From Holophagales bacterium (GTDB lineage: Bacteria > Acidobacteriota > Thermoanaerobaculia > UBA5066), in contig JADJZB010000033.1 of the NCBI GenBank assembly GCA_016719485.1, positions 22,339 to 86,338 of the forward strand: 64,000 nt of DNA, given 5' to 3'. Made by a program: the position numbers and the translations under genes. Below, one piece after another: positions 51,001 through 58,205 of this stretch. Each line of letters opens with the position of its first letter. Positions within the stretch are counted from its first letter, which is position 1. A model generated the notes under the pieces. The model was not told where the DNA came from, made no database searches, and worked only from the letters and a program-made list of their open reading frames with translations.

Positions 51001-54000
51001 ACGAAGATTCCTGACGAGGAGTTCCGGGTCGTCGGCGCGCTCAACGGGTACGGGCTCGTCTCCTTCAGCATCGACCTCCTCTCGCGGGCGCGGCCCGCGT
51101 CGGGAGAGAGGATTCGGGACGGGCACACCGCCGGACTCCTCGGGCACCTGCCGCTCAAGAGGGCCGGCGTCGGGATGGCGAGAGCCGTGGGCATCGCGGT
51201 TGCGCCCGGATTGGCGCGGCCCCGCAACGCCGGTTCCTGCTCCGTGGCGTGGCCGGCCGACGCGTCCGGTGACCCGCTCCCACGGGACCTCGCCTTCGTC
51301 GCGGCCGGTGACAACGGCGTCTGGGTGGTCGACGTCTCCGAGCCCGCGTCGATGAGCATCGTGGGGCGTCTCGACACGGAGGGAGGTGCCCTCACCGTCT
51401 CGGTCGACCCGCGAAGAAGGCTCCTCTACGTCGGCGACGCCGGGCAGGGCGTGAGGATCTTCGACGTCTCCGACCCGTGCGGCGAGACGGCGGTGGGCCT
51501 CGCGAACGACCCGCGCCTCGTGGCCGTACTCAGGTTCGGTGCCGATGGAAGCCACGGGGGCGTCTCCAACGTCCCCGTCGAGATCGACCCTGACACCGGC
51601 TTCGCCTACGCAGCCGCCAACCAGACGACAGGCACGGCGGGACTTCTCGGCACCTACACACTCGTCGCGCCGCCGCTGTACGCCGTCGCCGACACGGACC
51701 AGAACGGCTCCTTCGAGATCGTCTCCCGCGTCGTCCCGCTCGGCGTCGAGAACCCCTCGAAGGAAAGCGCCTTCGAATCCGCCGGCATCGCCGACCCCGC
51801 ATCGGACACGCCTCCCTGGCCCTCTCGCGAGGACGGCACGAGCCACGACGCCTACGTCCCCGACCACTTCCGCCTCCTCGCGTTCCTGCCGGGAGGGGCG
51901 GGCAGAACCGTGGAGGCCGAGGTCACCTCCACGAGCCCGGAAGGCCTCGATCTCTTCCCGACCGCGCCCGGCTTCCCGAAGAGCGGCTACACCGTGGAGC
52001 GAAGCAACGCCGTCACGCTCCGCCGCCAGGGCGACGACCCCGCGCAGCCCGCCTTCAACCGCTATCTCTCCGACCCGATCGTCGTCCTCGCCGACCCGCG
52101 CGCGCAGCTCGAGTACGTGCGGACGACGGAAGAGACCGGGCGCCCGGGATTCACCGGTCACGGCAATCCCTTCGCCTGCCGAAACTGCGACGTCGCGGCC
52201 GACGTCAAGGACGGGCTCCTCTCCGAAGAGGCTTCGCCCGCTGGACGCGCGAAGCGCCTGGAGCTCTGGTCGGGCGACCGCATCCGCCTCTCCCTCGCGC
52301 CCTCCGTGAAGACGCTGTTTCCGCATCTCGCCGAGGTCGACCTGCGTGCTGCAGGAGTCGTTCTCGACTCCGTGCGCGGGGACCTCACGCCCGGGGTCCG
52401 GCAGAGGCCCGTTCTCTCCGATAGCAGCGTCCTCGGCGTTTCGACCCACTCCCTCGAGCTCGTCCTCGACGCGGTCGACGCGGAGGTCCCCGGTCGCCAG
52501 CTCTCCTTCGTCGCGGATCGCACCTATGCGAGCCAGGTCCTCCACGACGGCCCCCTGGGGCGTAACTGGGACTCGGCCCTCTTCGAGAGGCTCCGGCCGC
52601 TCCCTTCGGGCCACGTCGACTACTACGACGGAAGCGGGCGGCGCCTGACTTTCGAGGCGGTCGACGGACGCTTCTTCAGTCCCGCCGGGGTCGCCGCAGC
52701 ACTGACCCTCGGCAAGGACGGCCGCTACTACCTCGTCGAGCCGGATCAGTCCATCACCGTCTTCGACGAGCACGGCCGCAGGCTCGCCTTCCAGGATCGC
52801 CGCGCGCAGAGCCTCTCGGGGCCCGAGGGGAACCGGCACCGGTTCTTCCACGATGCCCGTGGCCGTCTCGTCGGCGTGAAGGACGATCTCGGCCGCGCCA
52901 TCGCCCTCGAATACCACCCCGTGACGGGCCACCTGAAGTCGATCCGCGACTTCGAGGGGCGGCAGGCCGATTACCTCGTCGACGCGGCGACGGGGACGCT
53001 GACGGATGCCTGGGGATTCGATCCGGGCAGCCCGAAGAGCAAGAGGCCTGGGACCCACTACACCTACGAGGGTGCGGCCGGGGGCCTTCGGGAATCGCTC
53101 CACTCCGCCGCGCAGCTCGAGACGGAAGTCGACGGGAACGGGAACGTGCCGTACGGCGTCAGCTGGAGCGGAACGTACCCGGGGGCCGTCGAGAGCGTCC
53201 AGCTCTTCGCGGATGCGGGCACGACGCATTTCGTCCTGGACCGCGGCACGCACACCGCCCTCGTTCGTGACGGCGGGGGGCAGGTCACGGAGTACAGGCA
53301 CGATGGCGACGGGTTCCCGCGCTTCGTCACCGATCCGAAAGGCCACCAGACCGAGTTCGCGTACCTCGTACGGAACGGCCCGGGCGGCGTCGCGCGAACG
53401 GAAGGCCCCCTCACGCTCGTAAAGCCGCCTCTCGGGAACGCGGTGGAGCTGGAGTACGAGCAGGCGGCCCATTCGCGGTCCAGCCAGTTCAACCTGAAGA
53501 AGGTCACGCGCAGAGCCATGACCGGCAGGGCGGACCCTCCGCTCGTCACGGAGGTTCCGGAGTACGACGGCCACAACCTTCCGAAGAAGCTCGTCGCCAC
53601 CGACGGAAAGGTCACGGAGATCCGGCGCGACGACAAGGGGGACCCGGATGTGGTTCTCCTCCCAGGGACCAGCCCGATCGACGTGGATGCGGACGTCTAC
53701 GGCCGGGTGACGCGCGTGGCGGGAGCTTCCCGCGTGGTCGACCTCGGCTACGACGACGATCCGGGCAGGACCGGTGGACTGCGCCTGGCCCAGGTCGTGG
53801 GCGGCGAGAGCGTGACCCTCGGTCGCGATTCGAGAGGGAACGTCGAGACGATCACGGACCAGACGCTGCGCCAGACCCGCCTCACCTGGAACAAGCTCGA
53901 CCAGGTCGAACGCGAAGAGCGGGGGGCGGGGACCTCGGGGGCCGAGGCCAACGTCGAGTACGACGCCGTCGGCCTGCCGGTTCGCTCCACCGTGCGGCTC

Positions 54001-56652
54001 GCCGCGCCGGAGGGTGAGCCGGCCGTCTACACCTCCTCGGACTACGAGTTCGACTCCCTCGGCCGACTCTTCAATCTGACCTCATCCGCTGCAGGGACCG
54101 TGACCGTTCGTTACGACACCCGCGGCAACCTCGCCTCGGTAGCGGACGCCATGGGAGGGCAGGTCGGTTTCACGTACGAGGCGCGGGGCCTGCTCGAGAC
54201 CGTGACCGACCCCTCCGGCGCGATCACGAGACTCGAGAGAAATGCCAACGGCACTCCCGAGTCGATTCAGGACCCCCGCGGCCGCACCACACGGTTCGTC
54301 TTCGATGGCCACGAGCGGGTCATCGGAACGAACGACGATGCCGGAGCGATCACGTCCGTCGTGCGCGACGCGGCGGGCCGCGTGCGCGAGTCGAAGGTCT
54401 TCGACAAGAACGAGCAGGGTGCAAGCAGGAACCTGTTCTCCTGGACCACGTTCGACTACGACGCTGGCGGACGCCCCTTCAGGCGGACCCGCAAGCTGTT
54501 CGAGGTCCCCGCGCCGGAGCCGGTCGCCGTCGACGTCGTCACGGAGTGGACACGGGACGGTGCAGGCCGCGTCATCGAGGAGAGGGATCCCCTCGGCCGG
54601 ATCACGAAGACGGAGTACGACGGCGCAGGACGCGTGTGGATCGTGACGGATGCGGCCGGAAACGAGCTCGAGTTCACCTACGACGGCGGCGGCCGGAAGT
54701 GGAAGGAAGAGCGCCGGGACCGCAACAGCGACGGAACGTTCGTGGTGCGTCTCACCGAGTTCACCTACGACGATCAGGGCCGCCTCTGGAAAGTGACGGG
54801 TCCCGGAAGCCGGGTCACGGAGTACGAGTACGACGGCCGGGGCCTGAGGACAAAGGAGATCGACCCGGACGGCGGCATCACTCGCTTCGAGCACGACCTC
54901 GCCGGCCGGCTCGCGAAGCGGACCGACCCGCTCGGCTTCGTCACGCGCTGGGAGCACGACCTGCGCGGAAAACTCCTGAAGGTCACCGACGCCAAAGGGA
55001 ACCCCACGACGTACGCGTGGGACGCCCGGGGCCTCCTCGTGGCCGAGACGCGTGGTGAGCCCGTCGACCACCCGAAGGGCACTTCCAACCTGCCGACCTG
55101 GCGCTTCACCTACGATGCGCGCGGGAACCGCGAAACGGCCACCGATCCGAACGGGACGGTGCAGATCTTCGCGCACGACGACGCCGGGCGCCTCACCGGC
55201 CGCACCGTCCAGAAGGCGCCAGGCGTCGGCGGCGTCGACGCGACGTCGTTCAGCCTAGACGTCCTCGGTCGCCCACACGCTGAATGGGCCCAGTCCGGTC
55301 CGACCCGCGTCGAGCGGACCCGCCGGTTCGATTCACTCGACCGGGCCCTGGAGGAGACGCTCCGAATCGGCACCGGTCCCCAGCGGAGCCTCGGCCGCAC
55401 GTTCGACGCGGCCGACAATCCGGTCTCGCTCACCTACCCGTCGGGTCGGACGATTTCACGCGCCTATGACCCGCTGAACCGCCTCTCTGAGGTCCAGTCG
55501 GCGGCGGGCGACGTCCTGGTCCACTACGACGACCTCGGTTCCCGGCAGGTCAGAAAGGTCCTCGGCAACGGCCTCACGGAGAAGCGGGGATACGACGATT
55601 CCGGGTGGCTCGAACACCTCGATGTCGGCCCCGCAGCGAACCCCAACGGCACCTTCTCCGTCACGTACGGCCGGAACGGCCGCTCGCTCAAGACCGGCGT
55701 GATACGTGCGGACCTCGGAAAGCGCCACGCCTACGAGTACGACGCGGCCAGCCGGATCCTCCGGGAGCAGCTCGGCCTTGTCGAGCCCCCGCCTCCGGAC
55801 CCGGCTCCGAACCCGCCGGAGATCGAGAACTTCCTCACCCTCGACGGCCTTCTCAACATCGTCACGGAAGAGAGGACCGAAGCGGGGACGAAGGTCACGA
55901 CCTCGGCTGCGACGAACTCCCGCAACCAGATCACACAGTGGGGCAGCGACGCCGCCACCTACGACGCGAACGGAAACGTCTCCTCCTTCCGGGGTCGGAC
56001 GCTCCACTACGACGCCGACAACCGGCTCGTCTCCGCGGCCCTCCCTGGCGGAGGAACGTACGAGGTCCTCCGCGACGCCTCCGGCCGCAAGGTCCGGGAG
56101 ACCCTGACCGCCTCCGGCACCTCTCACGCCATCGACGTCGTCCAGGACGGCGACCGTACTCTCGAGACCTTCGCGGTCAACGAGGGCGTCCCGCTCGAGT
56201 CCCTCGTCTACGGCCGGGGCATCGACGAGGTCGTTCGCGCCGACCTGGACCCCGACGGCGACGGAACGGCCACGACCGTCATCCCGATCCAGGACGAGCT
56301 CGGCAACGTCGCCTACCTCACCGGTCCCGACGGCACGGTTCTCGAACGCTACGACTACGAGACCTACGGCCGCTTCCGCGTCTTCGCTCCCGACGGCTCC
56401 GCCCGCACCACCTCCGCCTTCGGCTGGAACCGCCTCTTCCAGGGGCGCGAGTACGTCGCCGCCCTCGAAGCCTACGACTTCCGCAACCGCCACCTCCTCC
56501 CCGCCCTCGGCCGCTTCGCCCAGGAAGACCCCCTCGGCTACGTCGACAGCCTGAATCTCTACCAGGCCTTCGGCGGCGGGTGGGTGACCCGTGGGGGCTC
56601 ATCACGACGTTCACGGCGAATGTCGGTGCTGGCGACGTTCTGCCGACGGTGA
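41881..56652 (+). CDS. Giant Ig-domain/RHS-repeat polymorphic toxin, main part
   Basis: The GTG at 41881 (GGGGA upstream) gives a signal peptide (VIAGALGLLVVMPIVA) and 4,923 residues as read. From N to C: a bactofilin-like strand region (about 40-280); about ten Ig-like domains of the VTVNGxxA...VPLxEGxNxxTAxAxDxAGN type (370-1130); three Big_5-like domains; two ZU5-like segments; an LVIVD-like propeller (about 2720-3255); then YD/RHS repeats (about 3560-4870). The RHS core YDFRNRHLLPALGRFAQEDP is present. Immediately after NLYQAFGGG the frame runs into an Arg/Ser-rich tail and stops, whereas the -1 frame continues GDPWGL, the expected RHS sequence, into the toxin tip. The intact protein would have ~5,170 residues. 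Being secreted by signal peptide with long Ig stalks, it probably presents the RHS cage and toxin at the surface. Confidence 0.85.
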   Translation: MTATAAQLGRGAAHVIAGALGLLVVMPIVADDPFLVTPASGGQAVFASGDVEIKGGARVDSIGLLSTGGGRGKGHVVAGGSIRLSGKARVEGDARCGPGGEVRKDGTASVSGRVETLPEPPEPSTLDLAALEAALSVASDNVRIPRTALGRLALSGPAGRSLAVGDGDRLELPEGTYLFDALRLDGRAVVTVRGRVRVLVTGPIRLSGRSRLNPESGPFFLRLWSSGTELKLEGTSSLQAFVLAPRATASLTGDTALTGALRAAVVSLDGQARVTRLVEDGPPLAAAFTESGQPLEDGTVFHRPVRPEATPLPRVPLPEMALRLDGASFRSGDLVATDGAHRLVARLRDTWGRDAEPSVSFRIVSSGSEPPRVSIVSPTAGAILGASPIDVSVLAETAVSVDVNGIAATPAGDGFLARGVPLVEGAKVLLATGRDREGRVGTARSTVVLDTVPPAIELFESGLILTDGRLFARAAVPVVSVVEAHPGSTAATLDGASFVPGTAVSSEGTHRLSVVAQDRAGNRATRTVSFTVDTSPPALAITLPVPGSVVGALPAALSGTCGDAVRVSSAGMNVIPVNGAFTFPAWPFVEGRPTVLVTAVDAAGNEARAAAEYVVDVEAPDVAISSPGEGAILGPGPVFVRGTATDATLREVTVEDLPATVGRDGEFSAGPFSRPDGAVVFTATASDAAGRSSTATVRVTVDTVPPVVTVRIAATGALLGPGALLSSPPVLDVHVTDATTPAQTTKVVRVDGAPYGGEPVTGEGAHLIDVVATDGAGNVATASISFTLDTTRPTFRDLLPADGWVGRLATVTVSGSVSSDAVGVTVNGLAASLAGGAFSLAGVTLAEGENAVALNAVDGAGNVGTASLRLIRDTIPPAISVLQPVAGALVGALSVTVSGTVSDPNLDTVTVDGGAAVVEGSAFRRDGVSLVEGANTLTATARDRAGNSASATGTVTADTNPPAIAIGAPAPGAVLGASPAVVTGSVTDANLDSVTVNGVPAVLETAGRFRAEVPLAEGRATITATARDALGHAAVASVSVTLDSAAPVVTIVSPPDGARFPTTPQRVVVHLASRDNVEEVTVNGLLASPDGGDFAVDVPLAEGLNPLTARARKSTGKEGTASATVTLDTVPPRLVSSIPADGQEGVSLSPEIRLTFSEELDGATVIPGAFVLRAAGEAQSPVAVAVEGAVVTVTSAAPLSDSRLYELGLAASLRDLTGNALVPTTVRFSTVDLTAPDTPILDPLPPLLCAVTKDVTGRAEPGATVVATGGAAVAQATVGAGGAFTVSVPLRAETHQTLSVVARDVAGNASPAASVSLTTDCTPPHVVDVARTATNLTVSFDEAIDAATLHAGDTVRLDETTGSTGTLPVSLVLSTDGLVLTITSPGRDLGALAFGLALSSGVRDLAGNALVPFVRGFAPLSGATVLVGELFDDATSRPLGSGSATLLVAGGVVSAEPLPRASVTAAGLYALPAVDGDALVRLSAPGYLDVWRRTAVVATAGATPSETLFDARLTPVAPAAVAAPRDGGTLFTASDTPAAPTAVAASKVTLFAPGGALSPGTVATLTQRSAQGLPVLPPLGWSVAGATHVRLVDVSGDAVDPSAPLTLRIPDSYGASTATPLTLARLDPTSFAWVAEGTASLSEGALEAFVSHTGDWAVFVPDPPPTAPPAASPGAPLEGTILPASDPLEAATVSASPADVLASQTAAVSLTVSSALPVPSGFPIQCLVTEELTLLDGSSVAAPSFLSDLLLQRRGDGTTGLSILVRASEMARRAALSIGWERFAVKRFPFEVRQGTVVTPAGGSVPGPAGWSLGMPEGAVAAPVAVTLTPLSPTDLPVVIPEGFTLLGSVRIGSGGAAFSLPAALSVELAAPPPAGQDFLLVALEERAGLVVPRPVARAAWDEATSRLATRPIDRAVFPWPGVRGDGTYAFVASSEPLAFVSGRLFGLDGSPLPNVDVRVAGWPLVGVSEADGLFALAIRALPENLGAVEPSTGDLAALTVAPPAPGAEVVGVELRIVATPPWVAAVTPASGATVLVHSRFTVEFSEPLDPLSVTPESIFLAAHTGGGDAVVVAARMEASAGSRSVVVIPEATLPGNTSLVLTLRSTLRDLAGRGLVDRVTRLPAEFVATFTTEDLTPPDGKPWLVTIGLPSGDPQAPTVEIVGIAGAVCPGCHVVATNDTTQATAATDALSDGSFRLTLAARATDAIRIEIEKANGTKQTLPAVPFTGDGGRTAIVGAGGGTWQTPEGYRLDVPQGAFTEPVTVTTTSLPRSGLDALVTPPRDVVWVDSFTLGMEAGGQPATARAGFDLSFAAPPPAGATDQFLLAQVVEVFGERRLMVVDLLRRSGDRLVTDRSGQALQALARQGLATVVDLGSSGVAGATFTVVPGSAVRPLDGFGGGSFDRPSTFFDGVVKKGTYALYNTATLMAVVAGSFSGATLYATSSESDFVFAGTEVLTRNLYRLVTPAGRPFTLTLRDVDSGLALFQGDVTPGIDPNLVTPVDPPMRLDPEPPAVLSASPALVHRFLAPPAVAGGAGTDIAPRIRAEATFSGSHVRVTLTGAPGAVSPGAVVRLLHVSAEPGEPGAGEAPFTTAGPDGAFTALGIEAVPGDRLSLAVDNTDVPIGAPIVVRFDKLVKSLSYESWGEVIHLTPTDGGALPVELRFEPEEFDGATRQVKAIPAAPLERGRKYILSVEGAIDTGSPGKPMSARFEVGLGSPEPEAVATESTGFVRKVLAVGGLLFETGESNDIKVRDISRPPSGSLAGPCASVPLPGPGRDLALDVFGRLVCVGGGADGYGFLKVFDILPGSGCADRLDEAGAAVVATQLGGENAEYPAGGIPRRVSFHQPIERETWVVGRTNPPEGYSSASPLGIRLPYDLSGVVPAGPDPLRPRMVKLTNVTTGESRSQRVAPGAPLALSLVRVSRGDLLALELGTFSMAVVDVLGYGLAIVDLEAVYAPGDSSNPSPTDPSQSTELFLAYDGTSSGGGLPCQPSRCDVLQRCAATGPTCELFAAPPSGHDGLGLQPITSLVALADAVVIPTKIPDEEFRVVGALNGYGLVSFSIDLLSRARPASGERIRDGHTAGLLGHLPLKRAGVGMARAVGIAVAPGLARPRNAGSCSVAWPADASGDPLPRDLAFVAAGDNGVWVVDVSEPASMSIVGRLDTEGGALTVSVDPRRRLLYVGDAGQGVRIFDVSDPCGETAVGLANDPRLVAVLRFGADGSHGGVSNVPVEIDPDTGFAYAAANQTTGTAGLLGTYTLVAPPLYAVADTDQNGSFEIVSRVVPLGVENPSKESAFESAGIADPASDTPPWPSREDGTSHDAYVPDHFRLLAFLPGGAGRTVEAEVTSTSPEGLDLFPTAPGFPKSGYTVERSNAVTLRRQGDDPAQPAFNRYLSDPIVVLADPRAQLEYVRTTEETGRPGFTGHGNPFACRNCDVAADVKDGLLSEEASPAGRAKRLELWSGDRIRLSLAPSVKTLFPHLAEVDLRAAGVVLDSVRGDLTPGVRQRPVLSDSSVLGVSTHSLELVLDAVDAEVPGRQLSFVADRTYASQVLHDGPLGRNWDSALFERLRPLPSGHVDYYDGSGRRLTFEAVDGRFFSPAGVAAALTLGKDGRYYLVEPDQSITVFDEHGRRLAFQDRRAQSLSGPEGNRHRFFHDARGRLVGVKDDLGRAIALEYHPVTGHLKSIRDFEGRQADYLVDAATGTLTDAWGFDPGSPKSKRPGTHYTYEGAAGGLRESLHSAAQLETEVDGNGNVPYGVSWSGTYPGAVESVQLFADAGTTHFVLDRGTHTALVRDGGGQVTEYRHDGDGFPRFVTDPKGHQTEFAYLVRNGPGGVARTEGPLTLVKPPLGNAVELEYEQAAHSRSSQFNLKKVTRRAMTGRADPPLVTEVPEYDGHNLPKKLVATDGKVTEIRRDDKGDPDVVLLPGTSPIDVDADVYGRVTRVAGASRVVDLGYDDDPGRTGGLRLAQVVGGESVTLGRDSRGNVETITDQTLRQTRLTWNKLDQVEREERGAGTSGAEANVEYDAVGLPVRSTVRLAAPEGEPAVYTSSDYEFDSLGRLFNLTSSAAGTVTVRYDTRGNLASVADAMGGQVGFTYEARGLLETVTDPSGAITRLERNANGTPESIQDPRGRTTRFVFDGHERVIGTNDDAGAITSVVRDAAGRVRESKVFDKNEQGASRNLFSWTTFDYDAGGRPFRRTRKLFEVPAPEPVAVDVVTEWTRDGAGRVIEERDPLGRITKTEYDGAGRVWIVTDAAGNELEFTYDGGGRKWKEERRDRNSDGTFVVRLTEFTYDDQGRLWKVTGPGSRVTEYEYDGRGLRTKEIDPDGGITRFEHDLAGRLAKRTDPLGFVTRWEHDLRGKLLKVTDAKGNPTTYAWDARGLLVAETRGEPVDHPKGTSNLPTWRFTYDARGNRETATDPNGTVQIFAHDDAGRLTGRTVQKAPGVGGVDATSFSLDVLGRPHAEWAQSGPTRVERTRRFDSLDRALEETLRIGTGPQRSLGRTFDAADNPVSLTYPSGRTISRAYDPLNRLSEVQSAAGDVLVHYDDLGSRQVRKVLGNGLTEKRGYDDSGWLEHLDVGPAANPNGTFSVTYGRNGRSLKTGVIRADLGKRHAYEYDAASRILREQLGLVEPPPPDPAPNPPEIENFLTLDGLLNIVTEERTEAGTKVTTSAATNSRNQITQWGSDAATYDANGNVSSFRGRTLHYDADNRLVSAALPGGGTYEVLRDASGRKVRETLTASGTSHAIDVVQDGDRTLETFAVNEGVPLESLVYGRGIDEVVRADLDPDGDGTATTVIPIQDELGNVAYLTGPDGTVLERYDYETYGRFRVFAPDGSARTTSAFGWNRLFQGREYVAALEAYDFRNRHLLPALGRFAQEDPLGYVDSLNLYQAFGGGWVTRGGSSRRSRRMSVLATFCRR

Positions 56653-57395
56653 ACCTAGAGACCGGTAATACAGCTGTCGACGCTGTACTTGGGATAGGGA
56701 ACAACCTCTTCAACCTCAGCGCCAAGTTCGTGAACGCAGGCGCGAACTTCTTCGCCGGATCGGCAGTCGTACAGGACAAGGTCGATGAGAAGGTTGCGGA
56801 GAAGGGAATCGCCTGCCGGGGTTGCACGAGCTTCGGCATCGAAATGGCTGGGGTCCTTAGCGGCACCCGCGAGGCTCAGGCGGCGTATGAGGTTCTCGGT
56901 GCTTACGGCCGGGCCCTTGGCGGTCGATTCGCGCCCAAGCCTGCGGCGGGAACCGGGGAAGCGGGATCCGCGGTCCAGAACGGGGGATCGCCGAGCCAGC
57001 TGACGGCGGGGAGGTCCTGGGAAGATGCTGAACTCGCCAGCCTAGGCAAGGCAAAGAACACCGAGGTGTGGCGTCCAACGCCAGCGGAGATCGACAGCGC
57101 TGCGTTCAAGACAGTCGTCGGTCCTGCGAAGTACACGCCGAAGGGTCTCCCGGTAGGAACCAGCGTGGACATCGCAGAGGCGGGTGGAAGCATCGAGATC
57201 AAGGGCGGCACGAAGGTGCTTGAATCTTCCTACCAGCTACGCTTGCAGACGTATCACGCCCTGAAGACGGAAACTCCGCTGACAGTCCGAACCGCTCGGC
57301 CGGTCAATCCGACCTTTGCCGACTGGCTGAGGAGATGGGGGGTCAACGTGGAGAATCCCTCTGCAGTGAAGCCCGTGACGGGAGGTGCGCCGTGA
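56580..57395 (+). CDS. RHS toxin tip: putative PD-(D/E)XK nuclease domain, separated by a frameshift
   Basis: 271 codons follow in the -1 frame after the RHS core. They begin with GDPWGL, the conserved end of RHS cores, so this is the C-terminus of the preceding giant gene, not a separate gene. After a helical, small-residue linker (about 10-130) the last ~110 residues look like a restriction-endonuclease-fold toxin: D197, then IEIKGG with E206 and K208, then SYQLRLQTYHALKTETPLTV. The D-ExK-Q order matches Tox-REase families that cleave DNA. The one-base break lies at the G run 56578-56580. The stop overlaps the next GTG (GTGA), with GGAGG upstream, which again ties it to the operon. Nuclease assignment is by motif only. 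Confidence 0.72.
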   Translation: MGDPWGLITTFTANVGAGDVLPTVNLETGNTAVDAVLGIGNNLFNLSAKFVNAGANFFAGSAVVQDKVDEKVAEKGIACRGCTSFGIEMAGVLSGTREAQAAYEVLGAYGRALGGRFAPKPAAGTGEAGSAVQNGGSPSQLTAGRSWEDAELASLGKAKNTEVWRPTPAEIDSAAFKTVVGPAKYTPKGLPVGTSVDIAEAGGSIEIKGGTKVLESSYQLRLQTYHALKTETPLTVRTARPVNPTFADWLRRWGVNVENPSAVKPVTGGAP

Positions 57396-57649
57396 GGGAA
57401 CGGTACACGCATCACCAGGTCGCACGGGGTACGAGAGCCGATGCTGAGGTGGGGAGCAAGTGGTACTTGCTGAAGAAGGTACCCGTCCTTCATGCGACCT
57501 ATCAGGTGCGGTTACTTGCCTTCCGCGCACAACAGGAGCACAGACAGCTGGTGATTCGCGTGCCCCCTGCCTTCAAGGCCGGTCCTTCTCTTCGCGATCT
57601 CGTCCGCGAGCTGAAGGGCGTTATCCGCATCGAGAAGAGTGATCGTTGA
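57392..57649 (+). CDS. Small protein between toxin and immunity gene, unknown function
   Basis: An 85-residue protein starting at GTG 57392, with GGAGG 6 nt upstream and a 4-nt overlap with the toxin stop. It is basic, has no signal peptide or membrane helix, and shows an alpha/beta pattern (KWYLLKKVPVLHATYQVRLL, then LVIRVPPAF and a C-terminal helix SLRDLVRELKGVIRIE). The immunity-like gene follows with no gap. Position and coupling suggest an immunity protein or a toxin-binding adaptor. I recognise no family. Confidence 0.7.
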   Translation: MRERYTHHQVARGTRADAEVGSKWYLLKKVPVLHATYQVRLLAFRAQQEHRQLVIRVPPAFKAGPSLRDLVRELKGVIRIEKSDR

Positions 57650-58066
57650 ATGGGCCTGTATCTTGCCGTCTTTGATGGCGACGAAGAGCTCGAAGGTGTG
57701 GAGGTCGGCTCCTACGCGGACTTCGGGGAATTCCGGGACGCTGTGGCGGGTAACCTTGAACGAGGCGCGATTGGATCGCGCTTCCCGACGTTGATGCTCC
57801 ATTCGGACTGCGACGGTAGCTGGTCTCCCGAGGAGGCTGGACGACTGCAAGTGGAGCTGAGGCAGATTGCGGATGAATTCCGAAGGCTGCCGCCACTCGA
57901 ACTGAAACCCGGCAGCTGGCAAGCCGAGGTCGCGAGGGGGCTAGGCATTAGGGCGACCGATCTCTATGAGACCTTTATCGATGTCGATGGCGAGCCACTG
58001 ATCGAGAGACTCGTGCAGCTGGCAGCGGTCTCTCAGCGGAGCGGCAGGGAGATACTTTTTCAGTGA
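57650..58066 (+). CDS. Imm70-like immunity protein
   Basis: A 138-residue cytoplasmic protein. From memory the sequence pattern fits the Imm70 immunity family: MGLYLAVFDGDEELEGVEVG at the start, SRFPTLMLHSDCDGSWSPEE in the middle, and FIDVDGEPLIERL plus a C-terminal ILFQ. It directly follows the 85-residue gene and lies two genes after the toxin tip, the normal place for an immunity gene. It should bind and block the nuclease domain in sister cells. A profile search against Imm70 would settle the family name. Confidence 0.8.
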   Translation: MGLYLAVFDGDEELEGVEVGSYADFGEFRDAVAGNLERGAIGSRFPTLMLHSDCDGSWSPEEAGRLQVELRQIADEFRRLPPLELKPGSWQAEVARGLGIRATDLYETFIDVDGEPLIERLVQLAAVSQRSGREILFQ

Positions 58067-58205
58067 GCGACGGACCGATGCCTGGCCGATCGGGGTCAGG
58101 TCTTGAATTTCTGCTATAGCATCGGGCTGAAGGTCGCGATGACGATGGGACGAGGGGCACGCCGAAAGAGAGCACTGCAAGCTCTAGCCGAGAAGGAGGC
58201 GACGG

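Noticed and set aside
48118..53574. Minus-strand open frame of about 1,800 codons opposite the RHS gene
   Set aside because: Typical antisense shadow in GC-rich coding DNA; Arg/Asp/Val-rich, no domains, and the plus strand has clear Ig and RHS motifs.
58092..58110. GGGGTCAGGTCTTGAATT, reminiscent of sequences near REP-associated transposases
   Set aside because: Only a single short piece with no partner repeat or transposase in the window.
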